The notes under the pieces: generated by a model
Told to the model about the DNA's origin: nothing
Databases searched by the model: none
The model's input: the letters and a program-made list of their open reading frames with translations, nothing else
Made by a program: the position numbers and the translations under genes
In this document: in pieces, positions 26,155-35,106 of the stretch
Layout of the letters: each line of letters opens with the position of its first letter
How positions within the stretch are numbered: the first letter of the stretch is position 1
Assembly: GCA_963747555.1 (NCBI GenBank)
Contig: CAVVFZ010000034.1
Coordinates: 372,001-436,000 of the forward strand
Source: DUZB01 sp963747555
Lineage (GTDB): Bacteria; Desulfobacterota; DSM-4660; Desulfatiglandales; Desulfatiglandaceae
Direction of reading: 5' to 3'
DNA length: 64,000 nt

Positions 26155-28335
26155 TTAACTTACTTTGAAACGGGACACCTCATCATGCAACCCTCTTGCG
26201 GCATCGTTGAGCTGCCCTATGGCCGAATAGGTCTCGTGCACGGAACTCTTGGTCTCCTTCATCTCCTCACCCAGCGCAATCATGGCCCGGTTTATCTTCT
26301 GGGCGCCCTCGGATTGCTGAACCATGGCGATATTCACATTCTCAAAACTTGGGGAGAGAATCTGTACCTGCTCAATGATGCGTGCAAGCTGTGCACTGAT
26401 TTTTCCCACGTCTTCCGAACTGCGCTTCACTTCACTGATAAATTTGTCCATCTCCATGACGCCGGCAGAAACCGCGCCGTGCATATCCTTCACCATCTGT
26501 TCGATATCCAGGGTGGCCACAGCGGTCTGGTCGGCCAAACGCCTGATTTCCCGCGCCACCACATTGAATCCCCTTCCGTATTCACCGGCTTTTTCGGCCT
26601 CGATGGCAGCATTCAAAGAGAGCAGGTTCGTCTGTTCCGCAACCTTGGTAATGGTCACCACCACATGGGTAATATTCTCCGCCTTCTCGTTGATGGCCTG
26701 AAGCCTTCCCGAAATGGAACTGGAAGCGGTCTCCATGTTCGTCATGGCCTCTTCCATACGCATCAGATCATTTTGGCCGCTGCTTGCAAATCCTGCTGTT
26801 TCCTCGGACCTGGCAGCCACCTCCCGCATGGTATCTACCAGTCCTTCGGCAACCGTCGAAATATCTTCCACCGCCTTGACCATCCTGTCCGTGGATTCAA
26901 CCTGATTGGCCATGGTGGTCTCCTGCTCTCTCGCGGTTGCCGCCAATTCGGTCGAAGAAGAGGAAATCTGTATCCCGGACTTCTGAACCTGCCCCACCAG
27001 GGAATTCAGATTCTCCGTCATGGTCATCACGGAAGAGATGAGGTTTTCCGTCTCGTCCTTGATCCGATTCGGATCCCCTTTCGGTCCCGCACCCATCAAT
27101 GCCCTGGCTGAAGCCCCCGCGGAAGACAGATCGCCTGTTGCGATCTCTTTTACCACGCTGGTAATCCCTGTAATGGGCCTGGTCACCCTGTTCCCCAAGA
27201 ATATGGCGATACCGATCACCGGAATCAGCACCGCAAGGCCGCTTACCACCATGACCCCGAGAAGCTGGGACATGGAATCGTCCACTTTCTTTTTAGCTTC
27301 ATAGTAATCATCCTCATAGACGCTCGCTCCGATGACCCAGTCCCATGGTTCGAAATAGGTCAAGGCGACCACCTTCCAGCGGGAGCTCCCCTCTCCCGGA
27401 TTCTTCCATGGATAGCGATCGTAGGCCACTTCATTTTTTTTGAGTTTGATGGCTTTATTTACGATATCATGAACAAAATAACGACCTTCCGCATCTTTGG
27501 AATCCCAGAGGTTTTCCCCGTCCCGCTGCCCGTCTCTCGAAATAATGTAATGGCCCCGGTGAAAAGGGAGTTTGCCGCCAAGGACAAATACATACCCGGT
27601 TTTGCCCACCTTCATATCAATAATGGCCTGGCGAAGGGAATCTGGTGTTTGATAGAGGGGACCGGTGGTCAACATGCCTATGATTTTACCGTCTCTATCC
27701 ACGATAGCGCTGCAGGCACTGAAATGCCAACCGTTCAAGATGTAGGCGATGCCATTGTATATTTTCTTATCGAGGATGCATGAGATAACGGGATTTATAA
27801 GGCCGTCCTGCTCAGCAGGAATATACATTCCCTTCAGGGAATGATTTTTGGCGGGAATCATGGTTGAAGCCACCATGAGCATGTCACCTTGCTCATTCAT
27901 GCGCTGGAAAAGGGTATAATCCCCACCGAACTTTACTTTGAGCAGGTTCATATAGGTGACGGGATCCATCATTCCATGGAGGTACATCTTGGGGAGGGTA
28001 ACCGCTTTCTTCCGAAGGGTAATCTGATCAATGGCCTCCGTGGCGGCCATTTCCGGACTCAGCTCGAGCCCTCCCATCTTTTCAAGGAAAGTGACTGCAT
28101 CCCGCAACTGACGGTCGAGATCTTTTTCAATCATTTTGCTGGTCGCTGCACAGGTGTTATACACAGCATGAGAAATCCGGGCAATATTTTGGCGAGCAAG
28201 CGTGGCCAGTTCTCCCTCGATATTTTTCGTAACTCCCCCTTTGGCCATATAGGTCAAGACAAAAATAACGAGTACCGGTACGATGGCAGCCACCACCGGG
28301 AGACCAATCACCTTGTTTTTTAATGTCACCATCAT
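26155..28335 (-). CDS. Methyl-accepting receptor with large Cache-type sensor
   Basis: A 726-residue receptor. A helix at about residues 10-30 is followed by a periplasmic region of about 320 residues that fits a Cache 3/Cache 2-type sensor (NGWHFSACSAIVDRDGKIIGM ... WDWVIGASVYEDDYYEAKKK). A second helix at about 355-385, a HAMP domain (RVTRPITGITSVVKEIATGD) and the signalling coiled coil end the protein. The last 280 residues are almost the same as in the next receptor downstream, down to RGLHDEVSRFKV. Cache domains commonly bind small carboxylates or amino acids. AAAGGAA precedes the ATG. Confidence 0.92.
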   Translation of the reverse strand: MMVTLKNKVIGLPVVAAIVPVLVIFVLTYMAKGGVTKNIEGELATLARQNIARISHAVYNTCAATSKMIEKDLDRQLRDAVTFLEKMGGLELSPEMAATEAIDQITLRKKAVTLPKMYLHGMMDPVTYMNLLKVKFGGDYTLFQRMNEQGDMLMVASTMIPAKNHSLKGMYIPAEQDGLINPVISCILDKKIYNGIAYILNGWHFSACSAIVDRDGKIIGMLTTGPLYQTPDSLRQAIIDMKVGKTGYVFVLGGKLPFHRGHYIISRDGQRDGENLWDSKDAEGRYFVHDIVNKAIKLKKNEVAYDRYPWKNPGEGSSRWKVVALTYFEPWDWVIGASVYEDDYYEAKKKVDDSMSQLLGVMVVSGLAVLIPVIGIAIFLGNRVTRPITGITSVVKEIATGDLSSAGASARALMGAGPKGDPNRIKDETENLISSVMTMTENLNSLVGQVQKSGIQISSSSTELAATAREQETTMANQVESTDRMVKAVEDISTVAEGLVDTMREVAARSEETAGFASSGQNDLMRMEEAMTNMETASSSISGRLQAINEKAENITHVVVTITKVAEQTNLLSLNAAIEAEKAGEYGRGFNVVAREIRRLADQTAVATLDIEQMVKDMHGAVSAGVMEMDKFISEVKRSSEDVGKISAQLARIIEQVQILSPSFENVNIAMVQQSEGAQKINRAMIALGEEMKETKSSVHETYSAIGQLNDAARGLHDEVSRFKVS

Positions 28336-28357
28336 CCCTGTTCCTTTGTTTCTGTTT

Positions 28358-30430
28358 TTAGGCGCTCACCTTGAATCGGGAAACCTCATCCTGGAGACCT
28401 CTCGCCGCTTCCTTGAGATAGTCGGTCACAAGGTTGAACTCCCGCAGTGATTCCAGGGTATCGTGCGTCGTAATCGTCAGCTGTTCCATGGTTTCACTGA
28501 TCTGGCTTGCATTTTCAGATTGGGTTTCCATGGCCGTATTCACGGCCTCAAAGCCGGGACGAAGAGTCTGCACCTTATTCATAATCTCTTCCATCTGTTT
28601 TCCAAATCTGCTGATCTTGTCCACGCCTGATCGCACCTCCTGCGTAAACAGCTCCATTTGTTGAGCACCTTCCGTGACAGACCCTTGCATTTTATTGACG
28701 ATCTCTTCAATATCCAATACCGCAACAGATGTTTGATCTGCCAATCTCCTGATCTCATTTGCCACAACGGAGAATCCCCTTCCATATTCACCGGCCTTTT
28801 CCGCTTCAATGGCCGCATTTAGAGAAAGCAGATTGGTTTGATCCGCCACTTTTGTGATGGTCGTTACGACTCCGCTGATCCTTGAGGCGTTCTCCCTGAT
28901 CTCGGACAGTTTTCCTGAAATGGCGTTCGCTCCCCCTAATACGGACTGCATGGACGTGTCCATGGCTTCGATCCCCATCCGACCGGATTCTGCCAGCCTG
29001 GCTGTTTCAGAGGCCGCATGGGCCACCCCGCTCATGGTTTCAACCAGATTTCCGGCGGTTTCAGAGATCTGTTTTGAGGATGCGCTGGCCTGTCTTGTAG
29101 ATGCAGCCTGTTCGCTCATGGTGCTTTCCAGTTGCCTGGATGATGCAGCAATCTGCGACGACGACGATGTTATCTGAGTTCCGGATTGTTGCACTTGACC
29201 GAAAAGGGCATTCAAGCTGGTGCTCATTTCCATAAACGCATGGAGCAACTTCCCGGTTTCATCTTTTCTCACGCCGATTTTGTTCTCCATCGTACGCAAG
29301 GATTCGGAGGCCCCTGCGATATCCCCTGCGGCTATTTCCTGGGCGACATTCGTCAACCGTGCTATGGGGCCGCAGATGCGACGGATAATAAAAAGAGCGA
29401 TCAATAGGCACAAAACAATCTGGAAGACTATGACGACGGAAGAAATCATCACATTGAATTGATCCAGTCTGTTTATCTCTGCATAAAGTTCTTCATCAGG
29501 CGCCAAAATTCCAAGCCCTGTTCCTGTCTTGGTCACGGTTGCAAACAGGGAATACTTTTTTCCCTTCAATACGAGTTTTTCAAGAAAGATCACACCCGGT
29601 GCCTTGCCTTTCAAATCCGGCAATTTTTCACCCCACTCCAAATCTTTCATTTTTTTCAAGACCTTCGACGGGTCCGCAGGAAATGAGATCAGAAGATCAC
29701 TGGACAGATCCACTGCAAAGGGAATGGAACCCGGCGTCACTTTCATCCTGTAAACCATTTTTTGCAATTTTCCCATACTGAAATCAACCGTTGCCATGCC
29801 CACCATGCGATTGTTTTTTCCAACCATCAACGCATCCACGGTAATCATAAGCGACTGTGTCGCCGCCTCATCCATATAGGGGTCCGTCCAGTAGATCGTT
29901 TCCGGCCTCATTTTCATTCTGTCCCAACCTTCAGGCAGTGCAAGAAGATACCAGGCCTGATGAGGATAGTCATATTTCGGCGTATTCAAATCCCAGGTGA
30001 AATGGACCCGACCTTCCTTCCTGTAAACGTAAGGTCCGAAATATTTCTTGTCTTTGAGCATCACGTAAGGCTCATACCATAGGCCCCCGCCGATGGCTTC
30101 CGGCAGGCCTTCAAAATTGCGCAGGAGAAATTCCTTTATTTGTGCGGTGATATCTTGCCCCGTTTCTCTGCAGATAGCCAGAAACGCTTCTCCTGCAACC
30201 GACAGATCTTCGGCATTCTTTTCCATGATCAGCATGGAAGATTCGATGCTTGTCGCACTTTTTTCAATAAGCGTCTGAATATGCCTCTCGGTCTCCAGCC
30301 GCAGATTTTGTCCCATTTCGCGGGCGTTATAAATCAGTACGACGCACCCCAGCAGAGAAGAGAGGGTGATAATACCGACCATAAAAAGGATATGTAGTCG
30401 CAGTGTAACGTTCATCGTCGAACCGGTCAC
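28358..30430 (-). CDS. Methyl-accepting receptor with dCache-type sensor, first gene of the operon
   Basis: A 690-residue receptor. A helix at about 10-32, a periplasmic domain of about 290 residues with dCache features (GGGLWYEPYVMLKDKKYFGPY, YWTDPYMDEAATQSLMITV), a second helix near 330-355, HAMP and a signalling domain with the tip QTNLLSLNAAIEAEKAGEYG. It diverges more from the other two receptors in the methylation helices. dCache receptors often sense amino acids or organic acids. A GTG at 30430 with AGGGA six bases upstream is taken as start; an ATG at 30415 is the alternative. It starts the operon that runs to 14021, so the main promoter should be in 30431-30545. Confidence 0.9.
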   Translation of the reverse strand: MTGSTMNVTLRLHILFMVGIITLSSLLGCVVLIYNAREMGQNLRLETERHIQTLIEKSATSIESSMLIMEKNAEDLSVAGEAFLAICRETGQDITAQIKEFLLRNFEGLPEAIGGGLWYEPYVMLKDKKYFGPYVYRKEGRVHFTWDLNTPKYDYPHQAWYLLALPEGWDRMKMRPETIYWTDPYMDEAATQSLMITVDALMVGKNNRMVGMATVDFSMGKLQKMVYRMKVTPGSIPFAVDLSSDLLISFPADPSKVLKKMKDLEWGEKLPDLKGKAPGVIFLEKLVLKGKKYSLFATVTKTGTGLGILAPDEELYAEINRLDQFNVMISSVVIVFQIVLCLLIALFIIRRICGPIARLTNVAQEIAAGDIAGASESLRTMENKIGVRKDETGKLLHAFMEMSTSLNALFGQVQQSGTQITSSSSQIAASSRQLESTMSEQAASTRQASASSKQISETAGNLVETMSGVAHAASETARLAESGRMGIEAMDTSMQSVLGGANAISGKLSEIRENASRISGVVTTITKVADQTNLLSLNAAIEAEKAGEYGRGFSVVANEIRRLADQTSVAVLDIEEIVNKMQGSVTEGAQQMELFTQEVRSGVDKISRFGKQMEEIMNKVQTLRPGFEAVNTAMETQSENASQISETMEQLTITTHDTLESLREFNLVTDYLKEAARGLQDEVSRFKVSA

Positions 30431-30544
30431 GTTTATCCCTGCCTGTTCTGCCGCAAAGACCCGTCAGGCGGGGGGGTCCCTTCTTAAATTTAACATGCGT
30501 AACATTATAATATAAACAGCAAATAAACAAGGCCAAACGAAGAA

Positions 30545-31462
30545 TCATTGCATATCATCTTCCTCGATCTCCCTTAAATACCTTCTCTTTTTTATAATTA
30601 TCCGGATAAACGCACAGACGGTAATCATCGCTCCGAACGCAAAAAGAAATTCATACAGATAAGAGCTCAGATGAGCAATCCAGTTTGTTTTCGATTCGAG
30701 GGACCCCTGCCAATCCTTTTCAAGGACCTCCAATGGTACACCCAAAGAAGAAGAAACCGCAGATCCCGTATCTTCTCCCTCTTTTAGATGACCAAGAATC
30801 CCCAATACCTTTTTCTTGCCGTACAAATGGATCATATACACGATAAAATCCTTGCTCTCCTCATAGGCCAGTATGAAATCCGAATCTCTCGCAGGAAAGT
30901 CCCTGCTCAAGGAAGTGAGAGGCAGGAAATTTCCGGTAAAGGCGGCTCTATTGAGAAAAGATCTTTTCCGGTCCTGGACGATATCGCTGATCCCGTCGCT
31001 GGCCCACTGGGCGATGCCTTCGTCAAACCACCGGGGAACCTGCCGGTTGTCTACATATTGATGAATATAGAGATGACACAGTTCGTGCTTTATTACATTC
31101 CTGAGGCTGAGAGGATGGTTATTCGTTCTTGAACAGTCAACGACCAGCAGGCTTCTCTCCGGCTGCGCAAAAGCAACGGTCAAAGGGTTTTCGACCATTT
31201 GCCGAAACCGCCGGCTTTCCTGAACGAGAACAATGACGGGTTTTCCGTGCAGTTCCCATCCAAGAATACGCTGCAATTCCGCCTTGACCACGGGAACTAT
31301 TTCCGCCACCTCCTCCGCCATCCCCTCCAGGTTGGGTGGAAAAAGGATCACGGCATTTTCATCCTCCATGACGCGGTCGGAGCTCCCCATCGCCTTCCCG
31401 GGAAGAAAGAGCAGGAAAATCACAAGGGAAATTCGGATTGCACGGATGAACGGGATGCCCAT
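30545..31462 (-). CDS. Membrane-anchored peptidase MA-like zinc metalloprotease
   Basis: About 305 residues from the ATG at 31462. A signal peptide (IRISLVIFLLFLPGKAMG) is followed by a catalytic domain with the zinc motif HELCH in NVIKHELCHLYIHQY and the gluzincin third-ligand region PRWFDEGIAQWASDG. A single transmembrane helix near the C-terminus (FLFAFGAMITVCAFIRIIII-like) is followed by a short basic cytoplasmic tail. It fits the peptidase MA family, exported and inner-membrane anchored. The frame is open upstream to 31657 but that part covers a repeat-rich stretch and looks non-coding; the start is therefore uncertain. Substrate unknown. Confidence 0.8.
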   Translation of the reverse strand: MGIPFIRAIRISLVIFLLFLPGKAMGSSDRVMEDENAVILFPPNLEGMAEEVAEIVPVVKAELQRILGWELHGKPVIVLVQESRRFRQMVENPLTVAFAQPERSLLVVDCSRTNNHPLSLRNVIKHELCHLYIHQYVDNRQVPRWFDEGIAQWASDGISDIVQDRKRSFLNRAAFTGNFLPLTSLSRDFPARDSDFILAYEESKDFIVYMIHLYGKKKVLGILGHLKEGEDTGSAVSSSLGVPLEVLEKDWQGSLESKTNWIAHLSSYLYEFLFAFGAMITVCAFIRIIIKKRRYLREIEEDDMQ

Positions 31463-31901
31463 TCCTGAAGATTTTTGACGGGAGCAGATTGTCGGAAGCT
31501 GTTCTCTTCTTCTGAAGAGGGCGCCGCCCCATAGGCCCCCGGCAGAAACCGGCTTCCAGAGAGCCTGAAGGCCTGACTTCAGTCCCACGGAATCGGCGGA
31601 GCTGCTCCTTCCTGAAACCTGAAACCTGAAACCCAAGAAACGTGATAAGCAAGGCAACGTCTTCGCTCCAAAATCATGAACCGTTCAGGCATCGCCTTAA
31701 AAGGGCGGCCGTTCCGACTTTATCATAGCACTTCCATGAACGGGGAAATTTTTCAAACTTAATTCAGGCTGCGACACTATTTTTTGAAGAATGTGATAAA
31801 TATCAGGCATCCAAAAATTCTTGTTGAATGTCACAGGGAGAATGGTATGATAAATGTTGTGTTTTTTGTGTTTAAAACCGGCTGAAAGGAGGTCGAGTCC
31901 G
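31463..31901. other. Intergenic region with short direct repeats
   Basis: About 440 bases between the divergent protease and DUF4338 genes. It has a heptad repeat at 31611-31634 and AT-rich sequence from 31720. No gene is credible; the open frame continuing upstream of the protease start has no homology that I can see. The right end may include the left boundary of the DUF4338 element, but I could not define inverted repeats. Confidence 0.4.
31611..31634. repeat. Tandem heptad repeat (CCTGAAA)x3
   Basis: CCTGAAA is repeated three times in a row, followed by CCC. On the other strand it reads GGGTTTCAGG and so on. A looser version with GGTTCAGG units lies at 49967-49997. Both sit in gaps upstream or downstream of unrelated genes, so this is a dispersed intergenic repeat. 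Confidence 0.6.
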
Positions 31902-32807
31902 TTGCCCGTAAGCAAGAAAACCGCCCTTGTTCAATGTGGTCGCGATATAACCACTGCGGAACTTGGCACCATCAAAGAAACGGTAGAAATGTTTCCCAAA
32001 CTGAGCAGATCGGAACTGACGGCAACGATCTGCGAGCATCTGGAGTGGTTTGCTCCGACCGGCGCCTGCAAACTGGATGCCTGCGCAAAACTTCTGGAAA
32101 AACTTGAGGAGGACGGACTCCTGAAGCTTCCTGAAAAGATTGAAACACCAAAGAAGAAGAGAAAGCCCGTTGCACATACGGCAAGAACCAACCCCATGCC
32201 GGACCTGATTTGTACACTGAAAGAATTAGGGACGGTAAAACTTGAGATCGTTCAGGAAGATGACTCCAAGAAACTCTGGAATGAATATGTATCTCGATAC
32301 CACTACCTTGGATATAAGCATCCATTTGGTACGTTCATTCGCTATTTCATTACATCCGATCGAGGTATTTTGGGATGCCTTATGTTTTGTGGGGCATCTA
32401 AGTCTTTGAAACTAAGAGATAAATGGATTGGATGGACGACCAGACAAAAGGCAAGGAATCAGGGTTGGGTGATCAATAACAACCGTTTTCTCATTCTGCC
32501 GTGGGTACAGGTGAAAAATCTCGCGAGCCATGTGCTTGGAAAGGTAACCAGGCGTATCAGAAATGACTGGCTGGAGCGATGGGGATTTGAGCCGGTACTC
32601 ATGGAAACGTTTGTGGACCCTGAGTTTTACGCCGGCAGTTGTTACAAAGCCGCCAATTGGCAATACCTGGGAATGACCACAGGGGAAGGCCTTGTCCGCA
32701 AAGGGAAAACCTATTCCACCACACCGAAAATGATTCTTGTCATGCCGCTGACAAACCAGTTTCGCGAGGTCCTTTGTTCCAAGGATTTTCAGGGCAGAAT
32801 CCTGTAG
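31902..32807 (+). CDS. DUF4338 (DruA-like) protein, full-length copy
   Basis: A 301-residue protein of the DUF4338 family, to which DruA of the Druantia phage defence system belongs. It has the N-terminal helical domain (ITTAELGTIKETVEMFPKLS ... KLLEKLEEDGLLKL), then YHYLGYKHPFGTFIRYFI, RNQGWVINNNRFLILPWVQV, KNLASHVLGKVTRRI and METFVDPEFYAGSCYKAANW. A TTG at 31902 is taken as start because AGGAGG lies 9 bases before it. No druB-E genes are present, so this is a solitary form; solitary copies are often scattered in genomes and may be mobile. A shortened second copy is at 41104. The molecular activity is not established. Confidence 0.82.
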   Translation: MPVSKKTALVQCGRDITTAELGTIKETVEMFPKLSRSELTATICEHLEWFAPTGACKLDACAKLLEKLEEDGLLKLPEKIETPKKKRKPVAHTARTNPMPDLICTLKELGTVKLEIVQEDDSKKLWNEYVSRYHYLGYKHPFGTFIRYFITSDRGILGCLMFCGASKSLKLRDKWIGWTTRQKARNQGWVINNNRFLILPWVQVKNLASHVLGKVTRRIRNDWLERWGFEPVLMETFVDPEFYAGSCYKAANWQYLGMTTGEGLVRKGKTYSTTPKMILVMPLTNQFREVLCSKDFQGRIL

Positions 32808-32912
32808 CGTCCCGGTCCAAAATCCGGCAACGGATGGAGGTATTTAGCTCTTAACCCCGCGGAATCTTTTGTCATATATTTAGCGTATTGCAATTTTTAT
32901 CTATTCCCCAAG
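32198..32912 (+). repeat. Left arm of a direct repeat (DUF4338 3' part plus downstream leader)
   Basis: This stretch matches 41104-41558 in the same orientation, apart from about 255 bases (roughly 32395-32650) missing from the right arm. Matching continues 105 bases past the stop through ATCTATTCCC. Most of it is about 80-88% identical by eye, but 32691-32807 is identical base for base. The homology starts inside the coding sequence at GCCGGA. Confidence 0.75.
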
Positions 32913-33423
32913 GCGGTTTCCGCCGGCACCGTCCAGGTGGGCAGCGGCGCCTCTTACTATTGGGCAGGCAAGACACCCGCCTCCCAGTGGTTCGCGGCCG
33001 TGCCGTTCGGCATGAACGCCCAGGGGGATGTCCGCATGGTTCCACGGCGGCGAGGGCCTGAAACTCTGGGAAGAAACCTACGCCCCATTCAACCTGATCC
33101 CCAGACCGGGTGGTTCCACCGGTGCTCAGATGGGCGGATGGTTTAATAAGAAAATCAACTCGATCGAAGACTTTAAGGGACTGAAGATGCGTATTCCCGG
33201 ACTTGGCGGTAAAGTCCTTGCCAAAGCTGGCGCTACGGTAGTCTTGACCGCCGGAGGAGAGATATTCACGAACCTGGAACGCGGCGCTATTGATGCTACC
33301 GAATGGGTGGGGCCGTTGCATGACAACAGGATGGGCTTTTACCAGGCAGCCAAGTATTACTATTATCCGGGCTGGCACGAACCGGGAACCTATCTGGAAT
33401 ATTTTTTCAATAAACAGGCTTAC
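32913..33423 (+). pseudogene. Internal fragment of a TRAP dctP gene
   Basis: These bases match 43735-44244 of the dctP gene further right. The frame reads AVSAGTVQVGSGASYYWAGK and then, after an extra G at about 33026 in a run of G, MSAWFHGGEGLKLWEETYAP through GTYLEYFFNKQAY. It lacks the signal peptide and the first 85 or so residues, has a frameshift, and stops matching at 33423. The missing 3' end is found at 40854-41078. The copy is a dead gene. Confidence 0.85.
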
Positions 33424-33690
33424 AGCCCGGCGAGGAAAAGGCCATGGAAAACCTGGCCCGGTACACTTGTCCGCCTCTGGAGGATCATCCGCGCCTCTTT
33501 CTCTCAGGAGAGAATGATCTACATCCCGGAAAAATCCGAGGTTGTTTACCAATCGAAGGAGGGCAAAAAGCAAAAGATCTTCGATGCCTTGGAGTGGATC
33601 GCTGCCATGTGCTCCCATGTTCCAAACAAGGGCGAGCAAATGGTTTATCTTTATGTCGATCCGGTTTATCCAGATACCTTCACGACCTGA
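33424..33690 (+). pseudogene. IS91-like transposase C-terminal remnant
   Basis: Read in two frames, this encodes MENLARY and then RIIRASFSQERMIYIPEKSE, followed by VVYQSKEGKKQKIFDALEWI and AAMCSHVPNKGEQMV. The motifs (LARYxxRxxFSxERM, YQSKxG, FDALEWxAAMxSHVPNxGEQMVRYYG) are those of IS91-family Y-type rolling-circle transposases. It starts exactly where the dctP fragment stops, has at least one frameshift and ends in unrelated residues. It is a likely scar of the event that brought in the 7.4-kb insert. Confidence 0.65.
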
Positions 33691-34003
33691 TTTTTCAAGA
33701 AAAAGTTGGGTTCAAGGGATTGCTCTACCCAAATTTCTTCGATTTCCCGCCCTTTTGGCATGATCAAGCCCCCTGGTGCTGTGCCGGCATCCACGCCCTT
33801 GCGCGGACCAAGCCTCCATTTCCCGGTCGACAGTCGTGCCCACAACATCCTGTAGTCGGATTTTGCTTGACTCACAAGGCCAGCCTACCTACAATTGACC
33901 GCAAAAAAAGGGGCTTCTTATCACCGAAGTGAGACATGGCGACTTCAACCGGGAAACAATTGTCTCAAAACCTTCGACAGAAGATTGAAAAAAGGATCAG
34001 CTA
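33691..34003. other. Non-coding stretch
   Basis: About 310 bases between the IS91-like remnant and the hydroxyacid dehydrogenase gene. A 69-codon open frame on the minus strand (33666-33875) has no recognisable family and no good start site. AAAGGA before 34004 is the ribosome site of the next gene. No other signal seen. Confidence 0.4.
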
Positions 34004-34954
34004 ATGACACGTTCACTGATCAGTTTCGAACTGCCGGACCCATATTTTCACCAGCTGCAGCAAAATTATCCGCAGCTGGACTGGGTTCGCTGCACAGATT
34101 CTGAAAAGCTGCCTGCGCTGTTGAAAGAGGCCGAAATTTTGTTCAGCTTTTTAGAGTGCGACCGTAAAATGCTTGACGCGGCGCCGCATTTGAAATGGAT
34201 TCAGGCCATCAGCGCGGGAGTCGACTATATGGCCCTGGACGAAATCGAACGCCGGGGCATTGTGCTAACCAATGGACGGGGCATCCACAAGATCCATATG
34301 GCCGAATATGCCGTCGCGGCGATGATCAACCTGGCCCGCAGCTTTCATCTGCTGTTCCACAATCAGCTGCAGAAAAAATGGGAGAGGTCGGTGCCGCAAG
34401 AGGAGATTCATGGCGCCACCGTGGGGATTATCGGGTTGGGCGCCGTCGGCGCAGAGATCGCCAAAAAAGCCGCCTTCATGGGTATGCGTGTGATCGGGGT
34501 CAAGCGCACCCACGGACCGGTCGACCATGTAGAAAAGATCCATGCTCCGGATGATATGGCCGCTGTTTTTCGACGCAGTGACTACATCATCAATTTGCTG
34601 CCCTATACACAGGAAACGGAAAAGCTGATCGACCGGCGGTTTTTCGATCAGATGAAGCCCACGGCCTGCTTCATCAATATCGGCCGCGGCCGGACCGTCA
34701 ATGAGGACGATTTGATTGAAGCACTGCGCAATAAAAAGATCAGAGCCATGGTCAGCGATGTCTACTATACCGAACCGCTTCCCCCGGAAAGCCCTCTGTG
34801 GGACCTGGACAATGTCATTCTGACACCGCACATCTGCGGCGTGTCACCCCAATACATGGCCCGGGCCATGCAGATCATCGCACACAACTTGAATGTTTAT
34901 CTGTCGGGGCAGGGTGAGATGATCAATCTCGTCGATACGCAAGCCGGATACTAG
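34004..34954 (+). CDS. D-2-hydroxyacid dehydrogenase (GhrA/glyoxylate reductase-like)
   Basis: A 316-residue protein of the D-isomer 2-hydroxyacid dehydrogenase family. The Rossmann motif is GIIGLGAVGAEIAKKAAFMG near residue 142. Catalytic residues are Arg in NIGRGRTVNEDDLIEAL, Glu in TEPLPPESPLW and His in LTPHICG. After the second beta strand the sequence is GVKRTHGP, with Lys-Arg where NAD enzymes have Asp, which suggests NADP use. It interconverts a 2-oxoacid and a D-2-hydroxyacid; the exact substrate is unknown. It lies inside the insert that split dctP, next to transposase remnants, so it was probably acquired. Confidence 0.88.
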   Translation: MTRSLISFELPDPYFHQLQQNYPQLDWVRCTDSEKLPALLKEAEILFSFLECDRKMLDAAPHLKWIQAISAGVDYMALDEIERRGIVLTNGRGIHKIHMAEYAVAAMINLARSFHLLFHNQLQKKWERSVPQEEIHGATVGIIGLGAVGAEIAKKAAFMGMRVIGVKRTHGPVDHVEKIHAPDDMAAVFRRSDYIINLLPYTQETEKLIDRRFFDQMKPTACFINIGRGRTVNEDDLIEALRNKKIRAMVSDVYYTEPLPPESPLWDLDNVILTPHICGVSPQYMARAMQIIAHNLNVYLSGQGEMINLVDTQAGY

Positions 34955-35106
34955 CATTGCGTCACGAAAATAAAGGCTTTACCTGATGGCGGTCGGTTCT
35001 GAAGGGGAGGGGCTGGAAACGGCCTGAAAAGTACCGCGCTAGTCCTTTACCCACCAGGAATTTTTCAGGAACGCTAAGCAACTTGTTGATATGGAGAGAG
35101 CCACTA

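Noticed and set aside
31611..31634. CRISPR array
   Set aside because: Units are seven bases without spacers; no cas genes in the window.
31902..32807. Complete Druantia phage defence system
   Set aside because: Only the DruA-like protein is present; no large helicase or other dru genes are near.
33666..33875. 69-codon minus-strand frame
   Set aside because: No recognisable family, no good start site, lies in a rearranged non-coding stretch.
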